Origin: Owenweeksia sp. | GTDB lineage: Bacteria > Bacteroidota > Bacteroidia > Flavobacteriales > Schleiferiaceae | DNA: 64,000 nt | Direction of reading: 5' to 3' | Assembly (NCBI GenBank): GCA_002695025.1 | Contig: NZNV01000017.1 | Span: forward strand, 620,001-684,000 | Part shown: positions 1 through 9,909 of the stretch, piece by piece | How the letters are laid out: every line of letters begins with the position of its first letter | How positions within the stretch are numbered: the first letter of the stretch is position 1 | The notes under the pieces: generated by a model | What the model was told of the DNA's origin: nothing | Database searches by the model: none | Seen by the model: only the letters and a program-made list of their open reading frames with translations | Position numbers and translations under genes: made by a program

Positions 1-2101
1 CGGCATCCATAAAGTAGTCGTGGATCTCTTCCATCTGCTCTTCATCAAGAATGCTTTCAATGGCGTAATCGATATTTACCTTGGTACCCGAATTTACAAT
101 GTGTTCGATCTCGGTAAGCAGATCGTTCATGGAAAGTCCCTTGGCCGAGGCAATATCTTCCAGAGGCAATTTACGGTCCGTACTTTGGATGATGTATACC
201 TTAAGACCGGATTTATTGACCACGGATTTTACCACAAAATCATCCGGCCGGTCAATGTTATTGTCCTCTACATACCGCTCTATCATTTCCACGAAAGGCT
301 CACCAAACTTTTTGGCTTTACCTTCGCCCACACCGCTGATGTTTTTCAATTCCTCCAGCGTGGTGGGGTAGTTGATGGCCATTTCGTTCAGCGAATTTTC
401 CTGGAAAACTGCGTAAGGAGGTACGCCTTTTTGTTTAGCCACCTTTCGGGTAAGTTCCTTGAGCATGTTGAACAACTCCTGGTCCAGGGCCGCACCGCCA
501 GATTTCTGATCTGTTACAATGTCGTCCTCTTCATCTTCCGTATAATCGTGGTCTTCGGCCATCATAAAGCTATGCGGCTTATCCATAAAGGCTTTTCCTT
601 CATCGGTAAGCAGCAACACCCCATATTTTTCAATGTCTTTTTTGATAAATCCGGCTACAATGGCCTGGCGGATAACGCTCATCCAGTGTTTGTCTTCCTT
701 ATCAGCACCTTCATTGTACTGTTCCAGGTTTTCAGCCTTGTATTGCTTCAAAATAGTGGTGAGCTGCCCGGTAAGGATCTGGATAATGGGATGGGCCTTA
801 AAACGTTCATTGGTAGCCTGTACGGTTTCCAGTACTAATTTTATATCGTCTTTGGCCTCGAATTTTTTGCGGGGATGACGGGTATTGTCATCATTCTCGG
901 CTCCCGGTCCGTTTTCCTCGTCAAACTCCTCACCAAAATAATGCAGGATAAATTTCCTGCGGTTCATGCTGGTTTCGGCAAAGGATACCACTTCCTGAAG
1001 CAGTTGCATACCTACTTCCTGTTCGGAAACCGGTTTACCATGCAGGAATTTCTCCAGCTTTTCAATGTCTTTATAGGAATAAAAGGCAATGCAATTACCT
1101 TCTCCGCCATCACGTCCGGCACGCCCGGTTTCCTGGTAATAACTTTCCAGACTCTTGGGCATATCATAGTGGATCACAAAACGTACATCCGGTTTATCAA
1201 TCCCCATCCCGAAAGCAATGGTGGCAACGATGACATCCACTTCTTCCATCAGGAAGTCATCCTGGTGTTTTACGCGGCTCTTGGCGTCCAGGCCGGCATG
1301 ATAGGGAAGGGCCTTGATACCATTTACCTGTAGTGTTTGGGACAGTTCTTCCACCTTTTTACGGCTCAGGCAGTAAATAATGCCACTCTTGCCCATATGC
1401 CCCTTAATGAACTTAATGATATCACGATCAACGTTCTTGGTTTTGGGGCGTACTTCGTAATATAGGTTGGGCCGGTTAAATGAAGCCTTGAATACCCGGG
1501 CATTCTCCATACCCAGGTTTTTCTGAATATCATTCTGAACCTTGGGAGTAGCGGTGGCGGTAAGCGCTATGACTGGTTTCCGCCCGATCTTTTCCATGAT
1601 GCTGCGAAGGTTGCGGTATTCCGGCCTGAAGTCATGACCCCATTCCGAAATACAGTGCGCTTCATCTATGGCGAAGAAAGATACCGTTGACTGTTGAAGG
1701 AACTCTATGTTCTCTTCCTTGGTAAGCGATTCGGGCGCTACGTATAGCAGCTTGGTAGTACCATCAATAATATCACTTTTCACCTGGTCGGTTTCCCGTT
1801 TGGTGAGTGATGAGTTCAGTACGTGAGCTACTCCGTTGTTTTCTGAAATACCACGGATGCTGTCCACCTGGTTTTTCATGAGTGCAATAAGTGGTGATAC
1901 CACAATTGCAGTGCCTTCCTGCATAAGGGCCGGTAGCTGGTAGCATAATGACTTTCCTCCTCCCGTAGGCATGATAACGAAGGTATCATTACCTCCTATG
2001 ATGCTCTTTACAACGGCTTCCTGATTTCCCTTAAAATTGTCGAAGCCAAAAAACTTCTTCAAATGCTGTTGCACCGATAATTCCTTTGTTTCCAATCCCA
2101 C
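1..2101 (-). CDS. recQ: ATP-dependent DNA helicase RecQ (3' end cut by window edge)
   Basis: Superfamily 2 DNA helicase that unwinds recombination and repair intermediates. The reverse strand is open from about 2101 to the window edge. It encodes a helicase start (FFGFDNFKGNQE), a Walker A motif MPTGGGKSLCYQLPA near 1930-1975 and a DEAHC box at 1652-1666, which together identify RecQ. About 700 residues are present, close to full length for Bacteroidetes RecQ (around 730), so only the extreme C-terminus is missing. An in-frame stop lies just upstream (TGA TAT TGC ACA GTG). The start must therefore be GTG at 2101, TTG at 2095 or a later codon; no ATG is available near the N-terminus. It is transcribed divergently from tatC. 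A weak promoter-like TATCTTTA lies about 30 bp upstream on the minus strand. The identification is firm; the start codon is not. Confidence 0.93.
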   Translation of the reverse strand, partial: MGLETKELSVQQHLKKFFGFDNFKGNQEAVVKSIIGGNDTFVIMPTGGGKSLCYQLPALMQEGTAIVVSPLIALMKNQVDSIRGISENNGVAHVLNSSLTKRETDQVKSDIIDGTTKLLYVAPESLTKEENIEFLQQSTVSFFAIDEAHCISEWGHDFRPEYRNLRSIMEKIGRKPVIALTATATPKVQNDIQKNLGMENARVFKASFNRPNLYYEVRPKTKNVDRDIIKFIKGHMGKSGIIYCLSRKKVEELSQTLQVNGIKALPYHAGLDAKSRVKHQDDFLMEEVDVIVATIAFGMGIDKPDVRFVIHYDMPKSLESYYQETGRAGRDGGEGNCIAFYSYKDIEKLEKFLHGKPVSEQEVGMQLLQEVVSFAETSMNRRKFILHYFGEEFDEENGPGAENDDNTRHPRKKFEAKDDIKLVLETVQATNERFKAHPIIQILTGQLTTILKQYKAENLEQYNEGADKEDKHWMSVIRQAIVAGFIKKDIEKYGVLLLTDEGKAFMDKPHSFMMAEDHDYTEDEEDDIVTDQKSGGAALDQELFNMLKELTRKVAKQKGVPPYAVFQENSLNEMAINYPTTLEELKNISGVGEGKAKKFGEPFVEMIERYVEDNNIDRPDDFVVKSVVNKSGLKVYIIQSTDRKLPLEDIASAKGLSMNDLLTEIEHIVNSGTKVNIDYAIESILDEEQMEEIHDYFMDA

Positions 2102-2248
2102 TGTGCAATATCAATTTTCAATTTTCCTAAAGATAGTACAAACGACCAATAAAAAAAATATTGTAAATCCACTTTGTTTCAACATATCTTATGAAGTGGT
2201 TCTGTTAAAATTAAGACCTTTGCGCGGCTTTTAGCTTAATACCAATAC

Positions 2249-3085
2249 ATGGCAAAGAATACATCCGGAAATATGTCTTTCCTGGAACACTTGGAAGTAT
2301 TGCGCTGGCACTTGGTCCGTTCAACCGCGGCCATATTGTTTTTCGCAATACTGTGTTTCATTGGCAAAGGTATTCTGTTTGACGTAATAATCTTCGGTCC
2401 CAAGGATCCAAATTTTGTAACCTACCGTTTGTTTTGTGAATTTTCCCGTTCACTGGGCATCACAGAACTCTTCTGTATGGATGAAATGCCCTTTGCTATA
2501 CTGAACACCCGAATGGCGGGGCAATTTAGTACGCATGTATGGGTTTCGCTGATTGCCGGCTTTATCCTGGCTTTCCCATATGTATTATACGAGGTATGGC
2601 GTTTTGTGAAACCCGGACTGCACCGCTCAGAACGTAAATATTCCCGGGGTATTATATTTTTTGCGTCCTTACTTTTTATGTTGGGCGTTCTTTTTGGCTA
2701 TTACCTCATCGTTCCCCTGTCCGTTCAGTTTTTGGGAAGCTATACAGTAAGTGCCGAGGTAACCAACCTTATTGATCTCAATTCATTTATTACTACGGTT
2801 TCCACCGTAACCCTGAGTACAGGTTTAATATTTGAACTTCCTATACTGGTGTACTTCCTGGCTAAGATCGGAGTGATCACACCGGACTGGATGCGTAAAT
2901 ACCGCAGGCATGCCTTTGTGGTAACGCTTATTTTGGCGGCTATTATTACACCCCCGGATATTTCAAGCCAGGTATTGGTAGCTTTCCCTATTGTATTATT
3001 GTACGAGTTGAGTATTAAGATTTGTGCCCGTGTGGTGAAAAACCAGGAAAAGGAAAGACTGCGGAACAAGAAGGCTGCTGAATAG
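2249..3085 (+). CDS. tatC: Sec-independent protein translocase TatC
   Basis: Inner-membrane receptor of the twin-arginine translocation system, which exports folded proteins. The 278-residue protein starts with the family's N-terminal signature FLEHLEVLRWHLVRS (residues 10-24). Six hydrophobic spans follow, including residues about 95-118 and 133-153, and the tail is basic. It is somewhat longer than E. coli TatC because of an insertion of about 50 residues between the first two spans, which is usual in Bacteroidetes. lptB follows after 39 bp on the same strand, so the two are probably co-transcribed. No tatA/tatB gene is visible in the window. Confidence 0.97.
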   Translation: MAKNTSGNMSFLEHLEVLRWHLVRSTAAILFFAILCFIGKGILFDVIIFGPKDPNFVTYRLFCEFSRSLGITELFCMDEMPFAILNTRMAGQFSTHVWVSLIAGFILAFPYVLYEVWRFVKPGLHRSERKYSRGIIFFASLLFMLGVLFGYYLIVPLSVQFLGSYTVSAEVTNLIDLNSFITTVSTVTLSTGLIFELPILVYFLAKIGVITPDWMRKYRRHAFVVTLILAAIITPPDISSQVLVAFPIVLLYELSIKICARVVKNQEKERLRNKKAAE

Positions 3086-3124
3086 GTATATTTATTGCAA
3101 AGGCCTGGCAAAATTTAGGACCCT

Positions 3125-3877
3125 ATGAGATTAAGAGCTGAAAACATCGTTAAAAAATACCGTAGCCGCACCGTGGTAAAGGGCGTGAGCTTTGACGTAA
3201 GCCAGGGCGAGATAGTAGGTTTGTTGGGCCCTAATGGTGCCGGAAAAACCACCTCTTTTTATATGGTGGTAGGTCTCATTAAGCCCAATGAAGGGCATGT
3301 GTACCTGGAAGAGGAGGAAATCACCAAAGCCCCGATGTACAAAAGAGCTCAAAAGGGTATTGGTTACCTGGCACAAGAGGCTTCCGTATTCCGGAAGTTG
3401 AGCGTAGAGCAAAATATTATGGGCGTGCTGGAAATGACCGGTATCTCCAAAGCGGAGCAAAAGGAAAGACTGGAAAATTTATTGGACGAATTCGGTCTTC
3501 AGCATATCCGGAAAAACCGGGGCGACCTGCTTTCCGGTGGGGAGCGCAGGCGTACGGAAATTGCCCGGGCCCTGGCGGTAGACCCGAAGTTTATTCTCCT
3601 TGACGAGCCTTTTGCCGGTGTGGATCCTATTGCGGTGGAAGATATACAGAGCATTGTGGCTTCACTCAAAGAAAAGAATATCGGGATACTGATTACCGAC
3701 CATAACGTACAGGAAACCCTGGCTATTACCGACCGCACATATCTGATGTTTGAAGGCCGTATCCTCAAATCCGGCTCAGCGGAAGATCTTGCCAATGATG
3801 AGCAGGTACGTAAAGTATACCTGGGTCAGAACTTTGAGTTGCGGAAGAAGAGGCAGAAGATCCTGAAGCAGGAGTAA
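3125..3877 (+). CDS. lptB: LPS export ABC transporter ATP-binding protein LptB
   Basis: Cytoplasmic ATPase of the LptBFG transporter, which extracts lipopolysaccharide from the inner membrane. In the 250-residue protein the Walker A motif GPNGAGKTT is at residues 35-43, the ABC signature LSGGE at 136-140, Walker B ILLDEP at 157-162 and the H-loop ITDHN near 191-195. Length and motif spacing match LptB; the tail ([11 protein letters not shown]) is basic. It follows tatC by 39 bp, a pairing common in Bacteroidetes. The gene converges with the sua5 homologue, and only 33 bp separate their stop codons. Confidence 0.96.
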   Translation: MRLRAENIVKKYRSRTVVKGVSFDVSQGEIVGLLGPNGAGKTTSFYMVVGLIKPNEGHVYLEEEEITKAPMYKRAQKGIGYLAQEASVFRKLSVEQNIMGVLEMTGISKAEQKERLENLLDEFGLQHIRKNRGDLLSGGERRRTEIARALAVDPKFILLDEPFAGVDPIAVEDIQSIVASLKEKNIGILITDHNVQETLAITDRTYLMFEGRILKSGSAEDLANDEQVRKVYLGQNFELRKKRQKILKQE

Positions 3878-3910
3878 AAGTAGCGTTCTTTAAACGCCAA
3901 AACCTAAAAT

Positions 3911-4867
3911 TCATTTGGCGGAAGCCCGCATCAGCCGGTCGTTGATGGCTCTTCCCAAACCTTCATCGGGAAAGCGCTCGGCCAGGATTACATCCAGGTC
4001 GGTATCATCCGTTTCGCGAAGACTTTTAAACAGCTTGCTGGCCGCTTCCCGCAGGTCTCCACCAGGTGAAAGCACCCATTGATGTTCGGCAGGTATGCAA
4101 TTAACGGTTCTGAAGAAAGTGATGCTCCCCAGTTTTTGGCCTTTAAAGATCCGGTAATTATCTTCCATATCCCCGAAGACGATCTTTTTCCCGGGAGAGT
4201 AGTGGGAGCTTAACATGCCGGGAGCCTTGGGGTTGCTGGTGGATGTTTTTACACGATGCACTTTTCCGACTACAGATTCGATCTCTTCCAGTGAGAGTCC
4301 ACCCAGGCGAAGGATGGCCATGCTGTCTGTACTCAGGTCAATAATGGTGGATTCCAGGCCTACCTTGCAGGGACCTCCGTCCAGTATATAGTCGATCTTA
4401 CCACCCAATTGCTTTTCCACATGCTGTGCAGACGTAGGACTTACATACCCAAAGGGATTGGCGCTGGGTGCAGCCAGGGGAAAGTCCAGGGACCCGAGTA
4501 GATCCAGGGTAAGCCGATGATCAGGAAAGCGAAGGCCTACCGTTGGGTTTCCGGCCGTAACCAGGCCCGGAACCTTCTTGGATTTGGGCATTATAAAGGT
4601 GAGTGGGCCCGGGCAAAAAGCTTCGTATAAGCGGTAAAAATTATCGGGAACGTGGCTGCATAGTTCATCCAGTTTACCCTTATTGGAAAGATGTACGATC
4701 AGGGGATCAAAGGAAGGGCGGTTCTTCACCTCAAAAACCCTTGAAACAGCTTTTTCATCCAAGGCATTGGCGGCCAGTCCGTATACGGTTTCCGTGGGTA
4801 TAGCTACCGGTTTTCCTGCTTCCAGTACCTTTTTGGCAAATATGATATCGGTTCCAATTTGTGCCAC
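3911..4867 (-). CDS. L-threonylcarbamoyladenylate synthase, Sua5 type
   Basis: Makes threonylcarbamoyl-AMP from threonine, bicarbonate and ATP, the first step toward the t6A37 modification of ANN-decoding tRNAs. The 318-residue protein has an N-terminal YrdC domain (about residues 10-200, with KNRPSFDPLIVHL) and then the linker motif PGMLSSHYSP. A C-terminal Sua5 domain follows, so this is the long Sua5/YwlC form rather than the short TsaC form. It is the third gene of a minus-strand run: plug, DUF3667, sua5, with gaps of 5 and 26 bp. Confidence 0.94.
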   Translation of the reverse strand: MAQIGTDIIFAKKVLEAGKPVAIPTETVYGLAANALDEKAVSRVFEVKNRPSFDPLIVHLSNKGKLDELCSHVPDNFYRLYEAFCPGPLTFIMPKSKKVPGLVTAGNPTVGLRFPDHRLTLDLLGSLDFPLAAPSANPFGYVSPTSAQHVEKQLGGKIDYILDGGPCKVGLESTIIDLSTDSMAILRLGGLSLEEIESVVGKVHRVKTSTSNPKAPGMLSSHYSPGKKIVFGDMEDNYRIFKGQKLGSITFFRTVNCIPAEHQWVLSPGGDLREAASKLFKSLRETDDTDLDVILAERFPDEGLGRAINDRLMRASAK

Positions 4868-4893
4868 GTGGCAAAGATATTACAATGCCCGGC

Positions 4894-5880
4894 TTACATC
4901 AGTATAAAAACCACCAACATAGAAAGCAGGGTGAAAAGGATAAAAGAAGGAGCCAGCAGAATGTTCAGCAGGATGAACTTAAGAATGGTTTTCCCCCAGG
5001 CCTGCTTGTAAAATCTCCGCATGGCAAACAAGAGGTATATTCCGAAAAGCAGGATAATAAAAGGGGTGGTTAAAATAGCAATGCAAAAGATTAGGAAGAA
5101 AATCGCCTGGTTGTAAAAAGTGAATATAAGGTGTTCGGGATAATAGAAGGGGCGCCTGGCGTAGATCAACCAGAGCAGTAAACCCAGTACCGGTATAAAC
5201 AGGAACAGTATCCAGAACAGTTTGGAAAGAAAGGATTTATTGAATTCCTTGGAGTCAAAATCATCCATTTTAGCCGCCTGAGTATAGAGAAAGCGGTTCC
5301 ATGTTCCGTGTTCCAACCCAAGGTAACTAAGGCCTTCATTGGTTGTGAGGTGTTGATGGCGATGGTGAAAGTTGGTCATGGTATCCAGTTTTTCCATGAA
5401 ACTTTCGTTCTCCAGCTCGGGGTTTAGGGCAGTGTTTTGGATAATGCTGTCTTCAACAATACTATCATGAAGGGAGGCAGGAGATTGAGTCAGGGCGGTA
5501 TCCGGAGCAGTAGTCTCCTCTATTAAAGAATCACGGTTATTCTTTACCTCCACAATTCCTCCTTCCCGGTCTGAGAACTGTATAAAGAAAAGCAACATAA
5601 TAGAAGCCAGGAAGTAAATACGCACTGGGTTCATATAACGAGTGCGTTTGCCTTCTACGAAGTCAATGGGTACCTTACCGGGGTAGCGCACCAGGTTGTA
5701 CAGTGTGCGGAAAAAACGACCGTCAAAAGCCAGTGAATTGCTCAGGCTTTCCTGGATAAAATGCGAAGTGGTAAGCCTGCGGCTATCATTTTTTTGGCCG
5801 CAGTTGGGGCAAAAGTTCTCACCGTGTAATTCCTGTTGGCAGTTGGCGCAGGAATCGGATTTTACAATTTTTTGGTTCAA
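4894..5880 (-). CDS. DUF3667 membrane protein with N-terminal zinc ribbon
   Basis: Function unknown. The 328-residue protein starts with a four-cysteine zinc ribbon (C11, C14, C24, C27; CANC...CPNC), followed by a conserved soluble stretch and a membrane span near residues 90-105 (IYFLASIMLLFF). A polar Ser/Thr/Asp-rich insertion covers about 115-200. At least three more membrane segments occupy the C-terminal third. This order matches the Bacteroidetes DUF3667 family. It begins 5 bp after the stop codon of the plug gene, so the two are almost certainly co-transcribed. Whether this protein has any role in type IX secretion is unknown; proximity is the only hint. Confidence 0.88.
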   Translation of the reverse strand: MNQKIVKSDSCANCQQELHGENFCPNCGQKNDSRRLTTSHFIQESLSNSLAFDGRFFRTLYNLVRYPGKVPIDFVEGKRTRYMNPVRIYFLASIMLLFFIQFSDREGGIVEVKNNRDSLIEETTAPDTALTQSPASLHDSIVEDSIIQNTALNPELENESFMEKLDTMTNFHHRHQHLTTNEGLSYLGLEHGTWNRFLYTQAAKMDDFDSKEFNKSFLSKLFWILFLFIPVLGLLLWLIYARRPFYYPEHLIFTFYNQAIFFLIFCIAILTTPFIILLFGIYLLFAMRRFYKQAWGKTILKFILLNILLAPSFILFTLLSMLVVFILM

Positions 5881-5885
5881 GCAGT

Positions 5886-7166
5886 TCAGTAAAGGTCCTC
5901 GGAGCTAAATTCGCTAAATCCTACCAAACGATCATAACGAATTCCCACATCACGATTATAAACCAGTATCTGGTAGGTGTTTTCGGTTTCCCAGTGGCTG
6001 CCTTCAATAGCTTCAATGTCCAGTTCGCCATTGTCTTTTTGCAGGGCGTACAGGTAGTTGTAATAGCCTTGCTTTAACAGAAATCGTCCCCGGTAGGCAT
6101 TACGGACATAGTCGTATTCCAGCCGGTATTCAGGCAGTGCCTTCCAATCGGTGAACTTTCCGAAAACGTATAGATCGCCTTTATCCAGGGGAGCCGGGTA
6201 ATCCAATATAAAATCCACGTAGGCATAATCTGCTTCAAAATCAGAATTGGTAGCATCTAGCCTGCGCACCACGTAATGGCCGTTAATGTCAAAATAAACG
6301 GTGTAACGGCTTATGGTGCGTGGCTCGTCTGTGGCCAGGTAGGCGGTATACACGCTATCCCTGTCAATTTTACGCACATTCTGGGTGAGTACCTGCAGGT
6401 TTTTGATGTCGAACCACCGGAATTCGTTGATCCCATGAAAAGTATTGATGTCATCGTATTGATAGATCAATTGTGTGTTTTGCACAAACTGGGGTTTCAG
6501 GGTGGTAATGGGGTTGTCCCAGCGTTGGTCTTGCATAAGTACCACGTTCAGGTCCTGGAAGGGGTTCTGAATGGTATAATTGGTGTGGTTAATGGTAAAA
6601 TCTATTTCCTGGTGGGTATTCTTATTTTCTACCTGGGTGGCCCTGCGCACTTGGGCGCCAATGGTTACACGGTCTTCATACACCATAAATCTACGGGTAA
6701 TTACCAGCTTGTTCGGGTCATTATCGCGGTAGATCTTAAGCAGATAGTTGCCGGATTTGGTGAAGCGCATATTGCTGTTGGGAATGGTTAAGCGGTAATT
6801 GGTGTAGGGGATCAGGGCATTGATGGAATATTCGTATTCACTGAGGTAATAGTCCTGGAAATTGCTGAGGTACTCGGATTGCAAAAGGTTGGAAGGGGTC
6901 CAGTCCGCATTGCAGTGAATAATAGTATAACTGTATTCCGCGTAATCCTCGTAAAGGTCGTCAAAGCTCAGCAGGAGTTGTTCACCGGAAAAGAGTTTGA
7001 TAACAGGCATTGCCAGGTCATCGCCCGCAGGGTGGAATTGCACCGTCTTTATGCCTGGCTGGTATATGAAGTCCTCGTAGCGTAGCCGGTCTTCCTCGTA
7101 ATAGTTGTTTTGTGCGTTAAGTAGCAGGCTAATAAGGCTTAAGAAGACGAGTTTGAGGTATTTCAC
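5886..7166 (-). CDS. Type IX secretion system Plug protein (DUF5103 family)
   Basis: Homologue of the periplasmic Plug protein that closes the SprA outer-membrane channel of the type IX secretion system when no substrate is engaged. The 426-residue protein has a signal peptide (about residues 1-19, ending LLLNAQ). The long beta-rich body includes HCNADWTPSNLLQSEYL and FRWFDIKNLQVLTQ, with a C-terminal immunoglobulin-like part containing GDLYVFGKFTDW. Length and these segments fit the family formerly called DUF5103. It is first in a minus-strand run and divergent from nqrA. A promoter -7 element TAGCTTTG lies at 7214-7221 (minus). The assignment rests on recalled family features. Confidence 0.87.
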   Translation of the reverse strand: MKYLKLVFLSLISLLLNAQNNYYEEDRLRYEDFIYQPGIKTVQFHPAGDDLAMPVIKLFSGEQLLLSFDDLYEDYAEYSYTIIHCNADWTPSNLLQSEYLSNFQDYYLSEYEYSINALIPYTNYRLTIPNSNMRFTKSGNYLLKIYRDNDPNKLVITRRFMVYEDRVTIGAQVRRATQVENKNTHQEIDFTINHTNYTIQNPFQDLNVVLMQDQRWDNPITTLKPQFVQNTQLIYQYDDINTFHGINEFRWFDIKNLQVLTQNVRKIDRDSVYTAYLATDEPRTISRYTVYFDINGHYVVRRLDATNSDFEADYAYVDFILDYPAPLDKGDLYVFGKFTDWKALPEYRLEYDYVRNAYRGRFLLKQGYYNYLYALQKDNGELDIEAIEGSHWETENTYQILVYNRDVGIRYDRLVGFSEFSSEDLY

Positions 7167-7213
7167 AAGGGTTGTTTATTTAATGTCGATAAATCTAAGA
7201 CCATGCCTTTTTT

Positions 7214-7221
7214 CAAAGCTA
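7214..7221 (-). promoter_or_regulatory. Bacteroidetes -7 element before plug gene
   Basis: The minus strand reads TAGCTTTG, a match to TAnnTTTG, 48 bp upstream of the plug start. No TTG element was found at the usual -33 distance, so support is moderate. Confidence 0.5.
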
Positions 7222-7272
7222 ATTATCAGTAAATTTGCGGCCTGTTTAGAATAGTTCTAAATCCGGCATAAA

Positions 7273-7304
7273 TTGATGTAAAAGGCTGTTGCTTTTTAAT
7301 TTTG
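7273..7304 (+). promoter_or_regulatory. Promoter of the nqr operon
   Basis: TTG at 7273-7275, a 21-bp spacer and TAATTTTG at 7297-7304 match the Bacteroidetes sigma-A consensus (TTG, 19-21 bp, TAnnTTTG). Transcription would start near 7311, giving a leader of about 30 nt before nqrA. A second -7-like TAAATTTG lies at 7230-7237 but has no matching TTG. Confidence 0.72.
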
Positions 7305-7341
7305 CCGCCAATTTAAGATAGAATTTTTTCATTCTGTTGTA

Positions 7342-8697
7342 ATGTCAGACCTGATAAAGATTAAACGCGGTGTAGACATAAAACTTGTAGGCAAGGCCGA
7401 ACAGTTGTATGGCAACACTGAACAACCCGAAACGTTCGCTTTAAAACCCACTGACTTCCCGGGTATCCGGGTTAAGCTTTCCGTTAAGGAAGGTGACGAG
7501 GTGAAAGCAGGAACTCCCATCCTTTACAACAAGGACCGTAAGGAAGTTAAATTTTGCTCTCCGGTTAGCGGTGAAATTGCGGAGATCGTGAGAGGCGACA
7601 AGCGCAAATTGCTGGAAATACGTATCCTGGCCGATAAAGAGATCCAATACCAGGATTTTGGTGCAGGAGATGCCAAAACCATGGATCGCGAAGCAGTAAA
7701 GGAAAAGCTGTTGGCCTCCGGTTGCTGGCCTTTGATCAGGCAGCGCCCTTATAATATTGTTGCCAACCCGGAGCGTACGCCTAAAGCTATTTTTATTTCC
7801 TGCTTTGATACGGCACCTCTGGCGGCTGATATTGACTTTGTGGTACACGGTCAGGAAAATGAGTTCCAGGCTGGTATTGACGCTCTGGCCCGCCTTACCG
7901 ATGGTAAGATCCACCTGGGTGTGGACGGACGTACCAACCCCAGTACGGTGTTTACCAATTGCAAAGGAGTGGAGTTACACCGCTTTAGAGGTCCTCACCC
8001 GGCCGGTAACGTAGGTGTACAGATCCATAATATAGACCCTATTAACCGGGGTGATGCGGTTTGGACGCTAAACCCGCAGGATGTGATCATTATCGGTCGC
8101 TTGTTCCTGAGCGGTAAATTTGATGCTAACATCAATGTAGCCGTAGCTGGTTCTGAGGTAAGCAAGCCCAGATACACCAAGGTTGTTTTGGGAACCTCCG
8201 TGAAGAATATCCTGGAGGGTAATGTTTCTCAGAATAAGAACCGCTACATCAGTGGGAATGTGTTGACCGGTACGAGGATCAAACCAGATGGTTACCTCGG
8301 TTTCTACGATCGTCAGATTACCGTTATCCCGGAAGGAGATCAGGATCAGTTCTTTGGCTGGATCACGCCTAATCCCAATAAATTCAGTATTTCACGCACC
8401 CTGGTAAGCTGGATGCAACCCAATAAGAAGTATCGTTTGGATACCGCTATGAACGGTGAAGAGCGGGCTTTTGTGGTTACCGGTGAGTATGAAAAGGTAT
8501 TTCCATTTGATATTTATCCCGTTCAGTTGCTGAAGTCCATCATGATCAAGGATATTGAGTCTATGGAAAACCTGGGTATTTACGAAGTGGTGGAAGAGGA
8601 TTTTGCCCTCTGCGAAGTGGTTTGTACTTCTAAAATACCAGTACAGGAAACTGTACGCGAAGGCTTAGACCTGATGCTTAAAGAATTAGGAGACTAA
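7342..8697 (+). CDS. nqrA: Na+-translocating NADH:quinone reductase subunit A
   Basis: Peripheral cytoplasmic subunit of the Na+-NQR complex, implicated in quinone binding. The 451-residue protein has the family's N-terminal lipoyl-like segment (residues 1-90, with VSPG-like CSPVSGEI at about 72-79) and the conserved stretch GCWPLIRQRPYN. It is the first gene of six in the order A-B-C-D-E-F, with an 18-bp gap before nqrB. A full promoter lies about 40 bp upstream. NADH oxidation by this complex drives Na+ export and reduces menaquinone. Confidence 0.97.
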   Translation: MSDLIKIKRGVDIKLVGKAEQLYGNTEQPETFALKPTDFPGIRVKLSVKEGDEVKAGTPILYNKDRKEVKFCSPVSGEIAEIVRGDKRKLLEIRILADKEIQYQDFGAGDAKTMDREAVKEKLLASGCWPLIRQRPYNIVANPERTPKAIFISCFDTAPLAADIDFVVHGQENEFQAGIDALARLTDGKIHLGVDGRTNPSTVFTNCKGVELHRFRGPHPAGNVGVQIHNIDPINRGDAVWTLNPQDVIIIGRLFLSGKFDANINVAVAGSEVSKPRYTKVVLGTSVKNILEGNVSQNKNRYISGNVLTGTRIKPDGYLGFYDRQITVIPEGDQDQFFGWITPNPNKFSISRTLVSWMQPNKKYRLDTAMNGEERAFVVTGEYEKVFPFDIYPVQLLKSIMIKDIESMENLGIYEVVEEDFALCEVVCTSKIPVQETVREGLDLMLKELGD

Positions 8698-8715
8698 AAG
8701 AATTATTAGCGAGCA

Positions 8716-9906
8716 ATGAAGTTATTCAAGAATTTACTCGAAAGCGTAAAGCCCCATTTTGAAAAGGGCGGAAAGCTGGAAAAACTATACCCGGTATACG
8801 ATGGCTTTGCCACCTTCCTGTTCGTACCCGGGCACACCGCACACAGTGGTGCTCACGTGCGTGACGGTATCGATCTTAAGCGTACCATGATCACAGTGGT
8901 GTTGGCCCTGGTGCCGGCCCTGCTCTTTGGTATGTGGAACGTGGGTTACCAGCATTACAAAGCATTGGGAGAGACCGTAGGCTTCTGGGATCAGTTCCTT
9001 TTCGGAGCTATTAAAGTAGTTCCCATGGTGGTGGTATCCTATGCTGTAGGTCTTGGAATTGAATTTGCCTTCTGTGTGATCAAGAAACACCAGATCAACG
9101 AAGGGTACCTGGTTACGGGGATGCTTATTCCCCTCATCATGCCGGTAGATATACCCCTTTGGATGGTAGCCCTCTCCGTAGTGTTTGCCGTAGTATTAGG
9201 CAAGGAGGTATTTGGTGGTACCGGAATGAATATCCTCAACCCGGCCCTTACTGCCCGTGCCTTTGCATTTTTTGCCTACCCCAGCTATATGTCTGGTGAT
9301 AAGGTGTGGATCAATACATCAACGGAAGCTGGCCAAAGTGTGGTGGATGGTTATTCAGGAGCCACCGCTTTAGGGGAGCTTGCCACTACCGGAAGCACTT
9401 CTCTTTCTCCAATGGATATGTTTATTGGGTCCATCCCGGGTTCTATCGGTGAAACATCGGTTATCGCTATTCTTATCGGTGCAGCTATCCTGCTGATCAC
9501 CGGCATCGGAAGCTGGCGCATTATGTTCAGCGCACTTCTTGGTGGTGTAGCCATGGGCCTGATCTTTAATTGGGTAGCTCCCTATGCCACTTCACCTGAA
9601 CAACAATCCTTTATGGGAACACCCTTCTGGCAACATCTGATCATGGGTGGTTTCGCCTTCGGTATAGTGTTTATGGCTACGGACCCTGTTTCAGCGGCAC
9701 AAACTACGCGTGGAAAGTGGATCTATGGTTTTCTGGTAGGTTTGTTATGTATTATGATCCGGGTGTTCAACCCCGCCTATCCGGAAGGGGTAATGATGGC
9801 GATCCTCTTTATGAACGTAATGGCACCACTTATTGACCACTACGTGATTGAGGCAAACATCAAGAGACGTAAGAAAAGAGTACAGGTAAAAGTAAAAACG
9901 GCTTAA
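8716..9906 (+). CDS. nqrB: Na+-NQR subunit B, FMN-carrying membrane subunit
   Basis: Integral membrane subunit that holds covalent FMN and riboflavin and forms part of the sodium path. The 396-residue protein has about ten hydrophobic spans. The flavinylation motif DGYSGATAL places the acceptor threonine at residue 217 (codon 9364-9366). ApbE transfers FMN to this residue, and apbE lies 5 kb downstream. The end is 3 bp from nqrC, indicating a tight operon. The related family RnfD lacks the long N-terminal extension seen here (residues 1-50). Confidence 0.97.
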   Translation: MKLFKNLLESVKPHFEKGGKLEKLYPVYDGFATFLFVPGHTAHSGAHVRDGIDLKRTMITVVLALVPALLFGMWNVGYQHYKALGETVGFWDQFLFGAIKVVPMVVVSYAVGLGIEFAFCVIKKHQINEGYLVTGMLIPLIMPVDIPLWMVALSVVFAVVLGKEVFGGTGMNILNPALTARAFAFFAYPSYMSGDKVWINTSTEAGQSVVDGYSGATALGELATTGSTSLSPMDMFIGSIPGSIGETSVIAILIGAAILLITGIGSWRIMFSALLGGVAMGLIFNWVAPYATSPEQQSFMGTPFWQHLIMGGFAFGIVFMATDPVSAAQTTRGKWIYGFLVGLLCIMIRVFNPAYPEGVMMAILFMNVMAPLIDHYVIEANIKRRKKRVQVKVKTA

Positions 9907-9909
9907 GCA